Virus record (IMG/VR): IMGVR_UViG_3300047552_000782
Span: 1 to 50,666 of that record
DNA from: a virus
Direction: 5' to 3' (one strand)
Length of the DNA: 50,666 nt
Made by a program: the position numbers and the translations under genes. The notes beneath the pieces were generated by a model that worked only from the letters and a program-made list of their open reading frames with translations, was not told the DNA's origin and did no database searches. Shown here piece after piece: positions 35,573 to 46,517 of this stretch. Numbering within the stretch: the stretch's first letter is position 1; every line of letters starts with the position of its first letter.

Positions 35573-38500
35573 ATGACAGACAACTTAGGAAATCTTGGAA
35601 ATTACGGTATAGGCGTTGAGATTCATCTCGACGCCTTAACTGCTGCTTTGGACAAAATGACTGCGGCAGTGACCAAAGCCACTAATATAATGTCAGGTTC
35701 TTTCGATAAGATGTCTGTTAGAATAACAAACTCTACCGGAAAGGCTGGAGAAAATGCGGAAAAAAACCTTAAAAAAATATCCGAAGTAGCTTCACAGCTT
35801 CCTAAGAACTTCACAAAAGCTTCTATGGATATGGAAAAAACTCTCACGGGTATCGTGAAAGACCATAATTTAGTTAAAGAAGCGGTTAAAGGTTCGGCGG
35901 TTTCTTATAGCCAAGCAAATAAATCTATTAGAGATACAAACAAAACTATAGAAGCTCAGAATAAGCTGTTAGAGAAGAATTTACAATTAACATCTAAATA
36001 CAGTAGTCAAGGCGGTTTGGGAAGTTCCAAATATCAACAAATGCTTGCTAGAACAGCCCCTACAACACCGGCGGCTGTTCCTGATATAGGAGGAATGTTA
36101 GCTAACGCTCTTAGCTCTGATTCTTTAATGAAAGTTAGTTCATACAATGCGGCTATAAGACAGTCTACGAAACAAATAGCTGTAGACTACACAAAGGCGG
36201 CTGAAACTATTAAAAAAGCTGGCTTGGCTGAGAAGATGACACTAGATGAGGTATCTAGATCTTTACAAGCTCAGGCAGCTAAATCTAAATTATTAGATGA
36301 AGCCAGTAGATTAGCTGGAATGTCGGTTTCTCAACTAACCTCTCAATTTAAAGACCAAAAAGTGCAGTTGGAAAAAAACATAGGGTTTTTTGAAAAAATG
36401 GGGTCTACTATGCTTACAACGCTGAGATACGTTGCGGCGTATAGAGCTATAAATATGTTTGAGAATTCGGTTAGCGCTTCGTTTGAACTATACAAAAATT
36501 TAGAATTAACTAATATACAATACAAGGTTTTACTAGGAAATTCTGAAGCAGCTAAAGCTTTGTTTGGATCTTTGGTGGAGTATGCGAGAAATACTGTTTA
36601 TGAAGTAGATAACGTTACAAAGTCTGCCGGAATATTATTAGCTTCGGGTATATCTTCTAATAACATTTTACCTGTTATGAAGAAGTTGGGGGATTTGGCT
36701 GGAGGCGATGGCGAAAAGTTAGAAGGCTTATCTAAGGCTTTTGGCAAAGTTGCTATACGTGGTAGAGCCAATATGATGCAACTTAATCAGTTTATAACAA
36801 GGCAGATTCCTATAATGGAAGCTTTGGCTCAAGTTACGGGTAAGACAACCGCTGAACTTACGGAGATGAGTAGAAAAAATCAAATAGGTTTTTCTGATAT
36901 GGCTAAAGCCATTGACCTACTCACAGCTAAGGGCGGAAAGTTTTATAAAATGACCGAAGAGCAGGGAAATACTACAGCCGGTATTTTAAACCAAGTAGGC
37001 GAAAACTCTAAGTTAGCCGGAACAGCTTTATTGAATTTATTCGACCCCGCCATAAAAACAGTTTCAAAAAGCTTACTAACTTTTGTAAACGGTGTGAAAG
37101 ATGGAGTAGACTGGTTGATAGCCTTTATAGAACAGCATCCAAAACTGGTTCAAGCTTCTCTTATAGCTCTAACAGCTATAAAAGATTTTACTATATTTTT
37201 AACTAAATATACTATAAAGTCTTTCCAACTTTTAATTAAAGTTATGTGGGATTTTAGAGCTATTACTATTCCGTTCGTTGTAGCCGGAATAGTTATTCTC
37301 ATAAGTGCTATAGGGGCTGTTCCATTAGCTATAGGAGGAATAGTTACAGCTATAGCCTTAGCTTATGAGGCTTGGAAAACAAATTTTGGAAATTTTAAAA
37401 GTTTAATTATGAAATTAGGGGATTTATTTAACGACTTAGGTAAACTAATCTCAGCAACATTATCTGGAGATGATTGGTCTAGAAATGCTGCATTTTCCGA
37501 TTTGAAAAAAGATGCAAATTCTCTTGTAACCACTTATACAGACGGAATGAATAAAATAAAGAAATCTTTTAAAGATTTAACTTCTGAATTTAAAAAAGGA
37601 ACTGTTTTTACAAAAGGTGGTTATAATGGTCCTGACATTAAAGGACTTAATTTATCTGAAATAGAAGACTCTACCGGAGAGGCTGGCGGCGGTAGGGGTA
37701 AACGAAATGCTTCTTCATTATCATTCGATAAAACTGTAGAAAACATAAAAGAAAATTTGCGTAAAAAACATCAAGCTACTATGGATTCTTTATCTATAGC
37801 AGAGCAGGCGGCTGTTCAAGAAGATGCTATAAGAAAAGAATTAATAGCTGAGGGTATTTCAGAATACAGCGATTATTATAAGCAACTTTTATCTTTAATA
37901 ATGGATAAAATTAAAAAAGAGGAAGAAATTCAAAAAAACGCAGAGGAAGAAAAAGTAGCCGAAATAACTAAAATAAATACGGAAGCTGCTTTTAAAATAA
38001 GACAAATCAAAGAATCTAATTTAAAAAATCAAACTGCCGCTGTTTCAACTATAGAGAAAAATAAGGCTATAGCTATTGCTAATACGGAAAAAACTATACA
38101 TCTCAATATGCTAGATGAGATGACTGCTTTGCAACAATCCTATTTAGCTAAAGTCGAGAGAATGAAAAAAGAAAGTAGTAAAAAAGTAGCTGGGGAAGAA
38201 TTTGAACTTCAATTGAAAATAGATAGTTTCAAGCTATCTCATGAAATAGATACCATAGAGAATATAAATAACTTTGCTCTAGCTAGGGGCGAAATAAATC
38301 AAAAAGAATTTCTAAGACGTGAATTGGAGCTTCAAAAGAAACGCCAAGAGCTGGCAGAGTTATCGTCAACTCGAAAAATGAAATATCTCGAACAAGTAGA
38401 TCCAAACTATAAAAATAACATAGAATATAAAAACCTAGAAGCTGATAAAACAAACATAACTCAACAAGAATCTGAAAAAGCTAAACAAATAGAACGACAG

Positions 38501-39505
38501 ATTTTATTAGAACGTCAGAAAAACTATAAAGACTTTTTCGATTCCATAAATGATAGTTTTTCTCAGTCTATTGGAAACTTTATAATGGGTACAGAATACT
38601 GGACCGATACTGTAGCTAATCTATTTAGCAACCTACAGAGATCCTTTGCCAATCTTATAGCTAATATGGTTAAAGATTGGATAACCGGACACATTACTAT
38701 GGGGGCTATAACTGACCTATTTACTGGGAAAAAGGTTGTAGGAAATGCCGCTATATCAGCTAGTAATAATATGGTAGCCGTAAGTAATGCTACAGTATCA
38801 GCCAGTGAAGCCGTGCTGAATACTACAGCTCAGGTTACATCCAAAGGTATAGGAGAACTAACAAAATCGATGGGTCAGTTAGCTCTGAGTAGTTTGATTT
38901 TGGCAGTCACTATGCCTATAATAGCTTTATCTACTTTGGTAATGGGAGTTTCCTCTATGGTTGCGGCTTTAGGATTGTGGTTATTAGCTGGAGCTATGAC
39001 GGCTCTTGTACCCCTTTCCTTAGTATTCGCTCCTTTTGCTATATTGATGGCTGTAGAATTTGCTGTCATAGCTGTAGGAGCCGCATTACTGGCAGCTGGT
39101 GTTATGGCAGCAGCTATAGCGTTCAAGGCTTTAGCTGTAGCAGCTGCTGCTGCATCTGCGGCGGTAGTACCTGTTATTGGGTGGGCTATAGCCCCGGCAG
39201 CAGCGGTAGCAACGGGGGCAGCTATATCAATGGGTGCAAGAGTACCCGGCTTTGATAAAGGTGCAATGAGAATACCTCAAGATATGGTAGCGCAGGTTCA
39301 CAAGGATGAAACAATATTACCTAAACCTTTTGCTGACGACTTTAGGTCATCTTTGAAAGGGAAAAAAGGTGAAAAGACGTCTTCTGTAGTAAATCATATA
39401 CAAATAAATAATCCTGATAAGAGCTTTATGGATAAGTTCGATGATAATATGGAAAAAATAGTTCGCAGATTAAACAAAGAACAACGAAAATTTAAAATGG
39501 CTTAG
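35573..39505 (+). CDS. Tape measure protein
   Basis: 1310 residues. N-terminal coiled coil, tape measure core around residues 270-480 (VAAYRAINMFENSVSASF, LAGGDGEKLEGLSKAFGKVA), a hydrophobic segment at about 540-600, charged coiled coil at about 720-1000 (IKKEEEIQKNAEEEKVAEI), and a long hydrophobic part at about 1103-1215 that could enter the host membrane. The C-terminus (HKDETILPKPFADDF) matches the usual end of such proteins. At about 0.15 nm per residue the tail would be near 195 nm. Confidence 0.93.
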   Translation: MTDNLGNLGNYGIGVEIHLDALTAALDKMTAAVTKATNIMSGSFDKMSVRITNSTGKAGENAEKNLKKISEVASQLPKNFTKASMDMEKTLTGIVKDHNLVKEAVKGSAVSYSQANKSIRDTNKTIEAQNKLLEKNLQLTSKYSSQGGLGSSKYQQMLARTAPTTPAAVPDIGGMLANALSSDSLMKVSSYNAAIRQSTKQIAVDYTKAAETIKKAGLAEKMTLDEVSRSLQAQAAKSKLLDEASRLAGMSVSQLTSQFKDQKVQLEKNIGFFEKMGSTMLTTLRYVAAYRAINMFENSVSASFELYKNLELTNIQYKVLLGNSEAAKALFGSLVEYARNTVYEVDNVTKSAGILLASGISSNNILPVMKKLGDLAGGDGEKLEGLSKAFGKVAIRGRANMMQLNQFITRQIPIMEALAQVTGKTTAELTEMSRKNQIGFSDMAKAIDLLTAKGGKFYKMTEEQGNTTAGILNQVGENSKLAGTALLNLFDPAIKTVSKSLLTFVNGVKDGVDWLIAFIEQHPKLVQASLIALTAIKDFTIFLTKYTIKSFQLLIKVMWDFRAITIPFVVAGIVILISAIGAVPLAIGGIVTAIALAYEAWKTNFGNFKSLIMKLGDLFNDLGKLISATLSGDDWSRNAAFSDLKKDANSLVTTYTDGMNKIKKSFKDLTSEFKKGTVFTKGGYNGPDIKGLNLSEIEDSTGEAGGGRGKRNASSLSFDKTVENIKENLRKKHQATMDSLSIAEQAAVQEDAIRKELIAEGISEYSDYYKQLLSLIMDKIKKEEEIQKNAEEEKVAEITKINTEAAFKIRQIKESNLKNQTAAVSTIEKNKAIAIANTEKTIHLNMLDEMTALQQSYLAKVERMKKESSKKVAGEEFELQLKIDSFKLSHEIDTIENINNFALARGEINQKEFLRRELELQKKRQELAELSSTRKMKYLEQVDPNYKNNIEYKNLEADKTNITQQESEKAKQIERQILLERQKNYKDFFDSINDSFSQSIGNFIMGTEYWTDTVANLFSNLQRSFANLIANMVKDWITGHITMGAITDLFTGKKVVGNAAISASNNMVAVSNATVSASEAVLNTTAQVTSKGIGELTKSMGQLALSSLILAVTMPIIALSTLVMGVSSMVAALGLWLLAGAMTALVPLSLVFAPFAILMAVEFAVIAVGAALLAAGVMAAAIAFKALAVAAAAASAAVVPVIGWAIAPAAAVATGAAISMGARVPGFDKGAMRIPQDMVAQVHKDETILPKPFADDFRSSLKGKKGEKTSSVVNHIQINNPDKSFMDKFDDNMEKIVRRLNKEQRKFKMA

Positions 39506-39517
39506 TAAAGGAAAAGT

Positions 39518-40123
39518 ATGTCTCAGTTTTTATACCCTACACTTCAAGGACAATCCATAGAGGTCGTAAAAACGGCTTTGTGGAAAAATGTGGTGCAACC
39601 TACCACATCTGGAAAAGAAGTTAGAATTAAATTATGGAGCTACCCTAAGTATAAAATAGAATTAAAATACAATTTTCTAACCAATATAAATTTTAATTAT
39701 ACGGGAACCAACTCCGGAGATTTAGAAACTCTTATAGAGTTTTTTAATAAAGTTGGCGGAAATTATTCGGATTTTCTTTATTTAGATCCAGTAGATAACA
39801 CCGTAACTAACCAGATTATAGGAATAAGTGATGGCTCAACTAGAGATTTCCAACTGGTTCGCTCGGTAAATACTTGGATAGAACCTATCTTTGGCGTTAA
39901 GACAATAACTAATATAAAGATTGACGGAGTGGCAAATACTAACTATACTGTAAATGACTACGGTCTTATAACGTTTGATTCAGCACCGGCTTCGGGAAGC
40001 ATAACATGGTCCGGTCAGTATTATTTTAGAGTTAGATTTGATATGAGTGAATTAGAGGCATCTCAATTTTTAACAAATTTATACGAATGCGGAAGCGTTT
40101 CTTTAATTACAGTTAAAATTTAG
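39518..40123 (+). CDS. Distal tail protein, DUF2460 type
   Basis: 201 residues. YPTLQGQSIEVVKTALWKN, RIKLWSYPKYKIELKYNFL, FFNKVGGNYSDFLYLDP, then VNDYGLITFDSAPASGS and YYFRVRFDMSELEASQFL: the typical order of DUF2460 tail proteins found in gene transfer agents and siphophages. It forms the hub at the tail end, to which the tip attaches. Confidence 0.85.
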   Translation: MSQFLYPTLQGQSIEVVKTALWKNVVQPTTSGKEVRIKLWSYPKYKIELKYNFLTNINFNYTGTNSGDLETLIEFFNKVGGNYSDFLYLDPVDNTVTNQIIGISDGSTRDFQLVRSVNTWIEPIFGVKTITNIKIDGVANTNYTVNDYGLITFDSAPASGSITWSGQYYFRVRFDMSELEASQFLTNLYECGSVSLITVKI

Positions 40124-40135
40124 AGGATTTTTAAA

Positions 40136-40984
40136 TTGAAAAACGCCAGTACAGATTTAATAAACTTGCTGAATTCTAATAGAGAATTTACAACTTGTGA
40201 TTTGTATACATTTACTCTAACAGCCGGCACTTCTTTGAGATATACTAGCGCAGATAGAGATGTAGTTTATAACGGTAATTCATATTCTAGAAGCCTAAAA
40301 ATAGATAGACAGGATATAAAAGCTGAAAAAGGTTTATCGGTAGATAGTTTAAGCGTGTCTATAAAAACAGATAATTCTAACTTAGTTGGAATTGTTCCCT
40401 TTTTACAGGCTTTTAAAAATGGGGTATTTGATGGATCTTTTCTTCAAATAGATAAAGCTTTTTTTACGAGTTGGACAGCCGCCCCCTTAGTTTTGGAAAA
40501 ACTGTTTTTTGGAAAAATAGATGTAGATAATTTAAGTAGAACAGAAATAAAATTAGAAATTAAATCTGTTACAGAGATTTTAAATACATCCATACCTAAA
40601 AATATTTACCAATCTGGTTGTATTTGGAACCTTTATGATTCTAATACATGCAAAGCTCCAAAATCGGGCATTTCAGGAAGTATACTAGCCAACTCTACTA
40701 AAAACACGATAAATTGTAATTTAGCGGAAAGTGCTGGTTATTTTGATGCCGGTATTATCGTATTTACATCCGGCGCCAATAATGATTTAAAAAGAACTGT
40801 GAAATCATACACCCCAGGAACAATAGTTTTAGTTCACCCCCTTCCGAACAATCCTAGTTATTTAGATACGTTCACCGTATATAAGGGATGTTCAAAAACT
40901 TTAGAAGATTGCGCTAATAAATACAATAATAAAAGTAATATAGGAGCTTTTCCTTTTGTTCCTAATACCGATACAGCCTATTAA
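40136..40984 (+). CDS. Tail hub protein, DUF2163/BR0599 type, TTG start
   Basis: 282 residues. SLRYTSADRDVVYNGNSYSR, IDRQDIKAEKGLSVDSLSV, then YQSGCIWNLYDSNTCKAPKS and CSKTLEDCANKYNN form the signature of DUF2163 with its C-terminal BR0599 Cys-rich part. TTG start with GAGGA eight bases upstream. In gene transfer agents the homologue binds iron-sulfur at the hub; four Cys are conserved here too (C162, C171, C260, C267 approximately). Confidence 0.85.
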   Translation: MKNASTDLINLLNSNREFTTCDLYTFTLTAGTSLRYTSADRDVVYNGNSYSRSLKIDRQDIKAEKGLSVDSLSVSIKTDNSNLVGIVPFLQAFKNGVFDGSFLQIDKAFFTSWTAAPLVLEKLFFGKIDVDNLSRTEIKLEIKSVTEILNTSIPKNIYQSGCIWNLYDSNTCKAPKSGISGSILANSTKNTINCNLAESAGYFDAGIIVFTSGANNDLKRTVKSYTPGTIVLVHPLPNNPSYLDTFTVYKGCSKTLEDCANKYNNKSNIGAFPFVPNTDTAY

Positions 40985-40996
40985 CGGAGAATAAAG

Positions 40997-41452
40997 TTGC
41001 TAAGTTCAGAATACATGATTGAGAATGAAAAAGAGCTACGAGATAAAATCGTAGTTGAAGCTTTATCTTGGTTAAGAACTCCTTATCATGTAAGCGGTGA
41101 ATTGAAAGGGGTGGGAGTAGATTGTGAAAGACTTTTAACTAAAGTTTATTCTGATTTAGGCTTGATTGAATATTTTCCTCCTGTGAAATATTCTCCAGAT
41201 TTTTTATTTCACCGAAGTGAGGAATTTTATCTAAATGGAATAGAAGAAAGAGCTTATAAATCTACAAAATACGATAAAGGGAATATTATTTTATACAAAA
41301 TGGGAAGAGTCGTTAGCCACTCGGCTATTATAGTGGATTATCCAACCATAATACACGCAGCTAGCGGAAAAGGTTGCATCTTGGATGACGCTTCTCAAGA
41401 TTTTTTAAAAAAGAGAGAGTATTGTGTATTTTCGTTATGGGAAGATAAATAA
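40997..41452 (+). CDS. NlpC/P60 cell wall peptidase of the tail tip, TTG start
   Basis: 151 residues. LSWLRTPYHVSGELKGVGVD then CERLL supplies the catalytic Cys, SHSAIIVDYPTIIHA the catalytic His and further polar residue. It cuts peptidoglycan stem peptides during DNA entry. Unlike lambda K it has no JAB domain, so the JAB at 7813-8658 is not a displaced tail part by structure. TTG start with GGAGAAT upstream; its stop overlaps the next ATG. Confidence 0.88.
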   Translation: MLSSEYMIENEKELRDKIVVEALSWLRTPYHVSGELKGVGVDCERLLTKVYSDLGLIEYFPPVKYSPDFLFHRSEEFYLNGIEERAYKSTKYDKGNIILYKMGRVVSHSAIIVDYPTIIHAASGKGCILDDASQDFLKKREYCVFSLWEDK

Positions 41453-44382
41453 TGGGCGGTTTGTTTAGAAAAAAGAATTCAAGCACACCAACTGTTTCTA
41501 ATCAAGGAAACAGAGTTAATTCTTTACAAATACAGCAGTCTTGTTATGGATCTGTTATACCTGTTGGATACGGAACGCACCGGCTAGCGGGTAATATAAT
41601 CGACTATGTTGATTTTACTCCTATTCCTCACTATACAGTTCAGAGCTCTGGAGGTGGTGGAGGAGGAAAAGGCGGGGGAAGAGGAGACCAAACCGTAACA
41701 GATGTTAGTTATACATATACGGCACGTTTCGTTATAGCTCTGTGCTACGGAGTTATAGGGTCTATAGGATCTGTTTGGAAGGATAAAAGTAGTGTAAACC
41801 TAGCTGATTTAGGTCTTAGCCTATTCACAGGAACAACTAATCAAACAGCTTGGGGAGAAATGACCACTTACCACCCCGAAAGGGCTTTAAATTATAGAAA
41901 CATAGCCTATGTTGCCGGAACTTTAGATTTAGGAGAAAATCCTTCGACACCTAATTTAAACTTTGAAGTTTTCGGAAAATTCAAGTACAGCGACACTATT
42001 TTAGATGCTAATCCTAAAGACGTAATATATGATTTATTAACTAATACAGTGTATGGAGCTAGTTTTTCAGCTTCTTATATAGCTGATTTATCTAATTTTT
42101 CTGATTACTGTGTTGCTAATAATGTTTTTATATCTCCTGTATACACGGATAACGGAGACGCCCATACCCGCATTGATGATTTAGCTAAAATAGCTAATTC
42201 GGAGTTTGTGTGGTCTCAAGGTCTTCTAAAAATAGTACCGTATGGAGATACCGCATTATCCGAAAACGGTGTTACTTGGACACCTGATTTAACTCCATTA
42301 TACGATTTAACAGATGACGATTTTATAGAGCAAGATAGCCCCGTAGAGTGTGTTAGATCTATTCAAGCCGACGTTTACAATTCCATAAAATTGGAATTTC
42401 TGAACAGGGCTAATGACTATAATGTGGAAATTGTAGAGGTAAAAGACCAAGCTAATATAGAGCTGTACGGAGAGAGGCCATATCAAGCTATTCAAGCTCA
42501 CTCTATTTGTGACGCCACGATAGCCAAAAAAGTGGCACAAACTTTATTAGATAGAAAAATTTCTTATAGAAATGTTTATAGATTCAAACTCCCCATAAGA
42601 TATATATTACTAGATCCAATGGATTTAGTTACTATTACAGATTTGGATTTGGGATTAGATAGAGAATTAGTGCGAATAATTTCTATAAAAGAGTCCGCAG
42701 AGGATGAACTAGAAATAGAAGCCGAAGAAATGTGTGTAGGTTCGGCTTCGCCGGCACAATACGCACACCAAGAGTCCACGAGAACGAGATTAGATTACAA
42801 TGAGCTGGTAGACAATATAAACCCCGCAATAATATTAGAGCCCCCATTTCAACTTACTGATGATGTGTTACAGGTATGGCTAGGAGCTTCCGGAAAATCT
42901 AATATGTGGGGAGGTTGCGATATATGGGTTTCCGAAGATAATATTACATATAAGCGATTAGGAAAAATAAAAAATCCTATAAGACAGGGTGTTTTAGCTG
43001 CGCCATTAGCATCAAGTTTAGAGGGTATCGATGATACTAATACTTTATCCGTTGATTTAACAATGAGTAGAAGCTCTCTAATGTCCGGAACATTCGACGA
43101 TGTTAATAATTTCAATACACTGTGCTACGTAGACGGTGAGTATTTAGCATACAAAGATGCTCAACTAACAGACGTGTATGAATATGACATAGATTACTTA
43201 AATAGAGGAGCCTACTATAGTGCGGTTATTGCTCACAATGCTGGTTCTAATTTTGTAAGGATAGATAAAGATTCTTTTTATAAATATACGTTTAGACAGG
43301 AAGATATAGGAAAAAGTTTATATCTTAAATTCCAAGGCTTTAACGTATTTGGAGGAGGTTTACAAGATTTAGCAACACTGAATCCGTATCAATATACTCT
43401 ACTAGGAACGGCTTTACAATCCTCCCCTGACGACATTACAGACCTAACAACCTATTATAAAGATGGGTATACCTATTTAAAATTTACTCCTATACAGGAT
43501 ATAAGAACTGTACTGTATGAAGTTAGGCTCGGAACCACTTGGGATACGTCCGTTATAATAGGTAGATTTACAAATAATGAAATTTTAGCAAGTGGGGATG
43601 GAACATATCACGTTAAGCCTTTTGTTCAATCTTTTGGAGTTTATTCTGAAAATGCTGAATCTGTAGAAATTATTGGGTCTAGAATAACTAAAAACGTTTT
43701 GGTTACGCATTCGGAGAATCCATCTTGGAGCGGAGCTAAAACTAATTGCCAGACAAGTTCTGGAAATATTGTTTTAACGGACTTATCTCAGGTAGGTTAT
43801 TATTACATTCCAGAATCTGAGATAGTGGACATAGGAGAATCCAATCTATGTTATATATCTTTTAATTATAGCCTAGAGGGAGATTCTATTTATGGTAATT
43901 TTGATGCTATAACATCTGTAGACGCCAGTACAAACATAGACGGAAATTTTTTAGAATACGTATCTAATTCCAGAGTTCAAATTCAGTTAGCTGGAGATGA
44001 TGGTATTTTTGGAGATTGGAAAGATGTAACACAGGCGCAGTATTTTGGAAGAAAGTTTAATTTTAAATTCCTTTTATCCACTACATCTTTAGATATAACT
44101 CCGGTATTGCAATCTTTCCAATTTACAGTAGATATGCCTGATTTAATTCAAAAAGACGATAATGTATTAGTTACTTCTTCTGGGATATCTGTTACATATG
44201 CTAAGGAATTTCAAGTTAAACCAAGTTTGAGCGTAACAATCGTAGATAAAGAACTTCACGATAATCCAAAAATTACTAACGAATCTACCACAGGATTTGA
44301 TATAATAATAACAAATGACTTCGACGCTTATGCGGGAAATACTACACAACGCTATATAAACTACGTAGCCGTTGCTTATTAA
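41452..44382 (+). CDS. Tip attachment protein (GTA/lambda J-like)
   Basis: 976 residues. IQQSCYGSVIPVGYGTHRLA, a Gly-rich loop (GGGGGGKGGGRGD), VSYTYTARFVIALCYG and IGSVWKDKS, then VIYDLLTNTVYGAS and LDRKISYRNVYRFKLPIRY are typical of the phage tail tip protein of gene transfer agents. Residues about 480-976 carry fibronectin-like modules and a C-terminal domain likely to touch the receptor or the fibre. Follows the peptidase with a one-base overlap. Confidence 0.88.
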   Translation: MGGLFRKKNSSTPTVSNQGNRVNSLQIQQSCYGSVIPVGYGTHRLAGNIIDYVDFTPIPHYTVQSSGGGGGGKGGGRGDQTVTDVSYTYTARFVIALCYGVIGSIGSVWKDKSSVNLADLGLSLFTGTTNQTAWGEMTTYHPERALNYRNIAYVAGTLDLGENPSTPNLNFEVFGKFKYSDTILDANPKDVIYDLLTNTVYGASFSASYIADLSNFSDYCVANNVFISPVYTDNGDAHTRIDDLAKIANSEFVWSQGLLKIVPYGDTALSENGVTWTPDLTPLYDLTDDDFIEQDSPVECVRSIQADVYNSIKLEFLNRANDYNVEIVEVKDQANIELYGERPYQAIQAHSICDATIAKKVAQTLLDRKISYRNVYRFKLPIRYILLDPMDLVTITDLDLGLDRELVRIISIKESAEDELEIEAEEMCVGSASPAQYAHQESTRTRLDYNELVDNINPAIILEPPFQLTDDVLQVWLGASGKSNMWGGCDIWVSEDNITYKRLGKIKNPIRQGVLAAPLASSLEGIDDTNTLSVDLTMSRSSLMSGTFDDVNNFNTLCYVDGEYLAYKDAQLTDVYEYDIDYLNRGAYYSAVIAHNAGSNFVRIDKDSFYKYTFRQEDIGKSLYLKFQGFNVFGGGLQDLATLNPYQYTLLGTALQSSPDDITDLTTYYKDGYTYLKFTPIQDIRTVLYEVRLGTTWDTSVIIGRFTNNEILASGDGTYHVKPFVQSFGVYSENAESVEIIGSRITKNVLVTHSENPSWSGAKTNCQTSSGNIVLTDLSQVGYYYIPESEIVDIGESNLCYISFNYSLEGDSIYGNFDAITSVDASTNIDGNFLEYVSNSRVQIQLAGDDGIFGDWKDVTQAQYFGRKFNFKFLLSTTSLDITPVLQSFQFTVDMPDLIQKDDNVLVTSSGISVTYAKEFQVKPSLSVTIVDKELHDNPKITNESTTGFDIIITNDFDAYAGNTTQRYINYVAVAY

Positions 44383-44402
44383 AGATTAAGAGGTAAAATA
44401 AA

Positions 44403-46154
44403 ATGGTACAAAATTCAATAGATATTGCTAACGGAAGCGGATTGCAAGTTAGAACAGCGATGAACAATGCTTTATTATCTTTAGTAAGCGATTTTTCTGG
44501 TTCTTCCGCCCCATCCCCTACATACGCCTATATGACTTGGGTAGATACATCCGGAACAGATCCCATTGTTAAACAAAGAAACGGAGCTAATAATGCCTGG
44601 ATAACTTTAGGAACTATAGTATCGAATACATTTTATCCGGCTGGAATAACGGCTAAAGCAGATGATAGCGCTGTTATGAAAAAAAACGCCTCAACCGCTT
44701 TTACAGCCGTACCGATAGGAAGTTCTGTTTTTACACTAACGGACGATAAAAACTTCGTACAAAGAAGCCACATAAACCCTAATAACTTTTATAACGATTT
44801 ATGTCCTCAGTGTGTAAACTTTGCAGGAACTATTTTAACTATATCCAATAGTAGACCAGCTTTAGATGGAGCTAGTGTGCCAATAGTAGGAAATACCCAA
44901 TATAAAGGATTACAAACTCAGTTTACAGTATCATCTACAATAGAACTTCCCATAGCTCCTAATGGACTGAGAACTGTAATCTTAAAAAATCCGGCTACTG
45001 CTGACTTAACACAAGCAGCTAACGTAGCGTACGCTTGTCAAAAACCGCAAAGGTCTGATATCTTTGATAGTACAAAAGATGCTCTCTTAACCTTTAGCTC
45101 GACAATTTCAGATGCCTACGGAAATACTGTTACTACTATAGGAAACCCCGCTGTTTCTGGGGGAAAATATGTTGGAGACGGAACGGGGGATGGTTTTAAA
45201 ATAACCACAATAACTGTTTTAGACAGAGGAATTTCCCCGTATAACCAATCCTGGTGTATAGAGGGAAAGTTTAAATTTAATACTAATAATACACTTTATT
45301 ATTTAATGTCTACAAAAGCTACCTACGGGTTTAGACTCACCAGAAACGCCAGCAACAAATTGCAGCTATATGTGAGCTCTAACGGAAGTAGCTGGAATGA
45401 GGTAAATGGAACAGAGGGCAGCAAAAGTAACTACAATACCTCCTCTGAATATCACATATGCCTTACATTTTCAGGAGGTGTATATAATCTAACAGTAGAC
45501 GGAACTCAGGATTTGAACGTAACTGGAAAAAATGCTGTGTATGATAGAGCTACTACAGGTATAGGAGGTTTGGTATTTGGCATAAACCCAGACGAATCTA
45601 CAAACTCCTTAGCCGGTACTATGGATAATATTAGAGTTACTTTAGGCAATTTAAGGTATGTAGCGTCTGGATTTACTCCAGAGGCAGATCCGTCAGCAGA
45701 TGCCTGGTGGTTTGATACTAAAAATAGAATAATGAAATGTGGTGGCGGAACTACTTGGACAGAGTATGAATCAGCAGTAGCTGTAGGAGAAATAATAACG
45801 GCAGCCAATGTATGTACCAATGTATACAGCTACGCTACAAATGGCAGACTTACTCAACGTATAGCTGGAGTGTATAACAATACGAATAATGCTATTTCTC
45901 ATTATCTAGGAACAGATAATGTATATTTAAAAGGAGAGTATATTAATGCTAGAGGAACGACAAACTTAGCCTATAGAAGTGGTTATAGGATAGGAGATGG
46001 CGCTGACTATGCAAGTAATGCCGGTAGTGCGTTGATAAATGTAAATGGCAATACCGGAATTTTAGCCACATCCTCTGCTTATATATACGGATCTAATGGA
46101 TACTATTTTACACATGCCGATGCCATAGTAGTAGCCGAATACTCCCACAGGTAA
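44403..46154 (+). CDS. Tail fibre with LamG/concanavalin-like domain
   Basis: 583 residues. N-terminal adapter (MVQNSIDIANGSGLQVRTAM, WVDTSGTDPIVKQRNGANNA), a middle shaft, then a LamG-like domain at about 215-425 (WCIEGKFKFNTNNTLYYLMS, FRLTRNASNKLQLYVSS, MDNIRVTLGNLRYVASGF). C-terminal 130 residues are strand-rich. Such domains bind glycans on the cell surface. Gene follows the tip gene, as expected for a fibre. Confidence 0.78.
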   Translation: MVQNSIDIANGSGLQVRTAMNNALLSLVSDFSGSSAPSPTYAYMTWVDTSGTDPIVKQRNGANNAWITLGTIVSNTFYPAGITAKADDSAVMKKNASTAFTAVPIGSSVFTLTDDKNFVQRSHINPNNFYNDLCPQCVNFAGTILTISNSRPALDGASVPIVGNTQYKGLQTQFTVSSTIELPIAPNGLRTVILKNPATADLTQAANVAYACQKPQRSDIFDSTKDALLTFSSTISDAYGNTVTTIGNPAVSGGKYVGDGTGDGFKITTITVLDRGISPYNQSWCIEGKFKFNTNNTLYYLMSTKATYGFRLTRNASNKLQLYVSSNGSSWNEVNGTEGSKSNYNTSSEYHICLTFSGGVYNLTVDGTQDLNVTGKNAVYDRATTGIGGLVFGINPDESTNSLAGTMDNIRVTLGNLRYVASGFTPEADPSADAWWFDTKNRIMKCGGGTTWTEYESAVAVGEIITAANVCTNVYSYATNGRLTQRIAGVYNNTNNAISHYLGTDNVYLKGEYINARGTTNLAYRSGYRIGDGADYASNAGSALINVNGNTGILATSSAYIYGSNGYYFTHADAIVVAEYSHR

Positions 46155-46160
46155 TTAATA

Positions 46161-46517
46161 ATGACAGTGCCAACAATATCCGAAATATTAGACCCAATTA
46201 AAAATGATATAGACTCGTTGGTTGTAGAACACGCTGATAGTTTTACATTAGCTCTAACGGATAATAAAAGATGCTTAAAATGCACAAAAGATTCCGCTAT
46301 GACTATAACTGTCCCTCCGGCATCTTCGGTAGCTTTTCCAACCGGAGCTGCTATTGAAATATGTCAGTATGGAATGGGGCAAGTTACCATTGCTAATGGA
46401 TCTGGAGTTATCATACGAGCCAAAGGAAGCAAATATAGAACCAATGGACGTTATTCTGGATGCGCCTTAAAAAGATTAGCTGTAGATGAGTGGTGGTTAA
46501 TAGGAGATTTGATATGA
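46161..46517 (+). CDS. Fibre-associated small beta-rich protein
   Basis: 118 residues with DNKRCLKCTKDSAMTITVPP, ASSVAFPTGAAIEICQYG and GQVTIANGSGVIIRAKGSKY: a repeat-like beta pattern often found at the ends of tail fibres and tailspikes. It could be a separate fibre tip or chaperone. Overlaps the next gene by an ATGA junction. Confidence 0.6.
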   Translation: MTVPTISEILDPIKNDIDSLVVEHADSFTLALTDNKRCLKCTKDSAMTITVPPASSVAFPTGAAIEICQYGMGQVTIANGSGVIIRAKGSKYRTNGRYSGCALKRLAVDEWWLIGDLI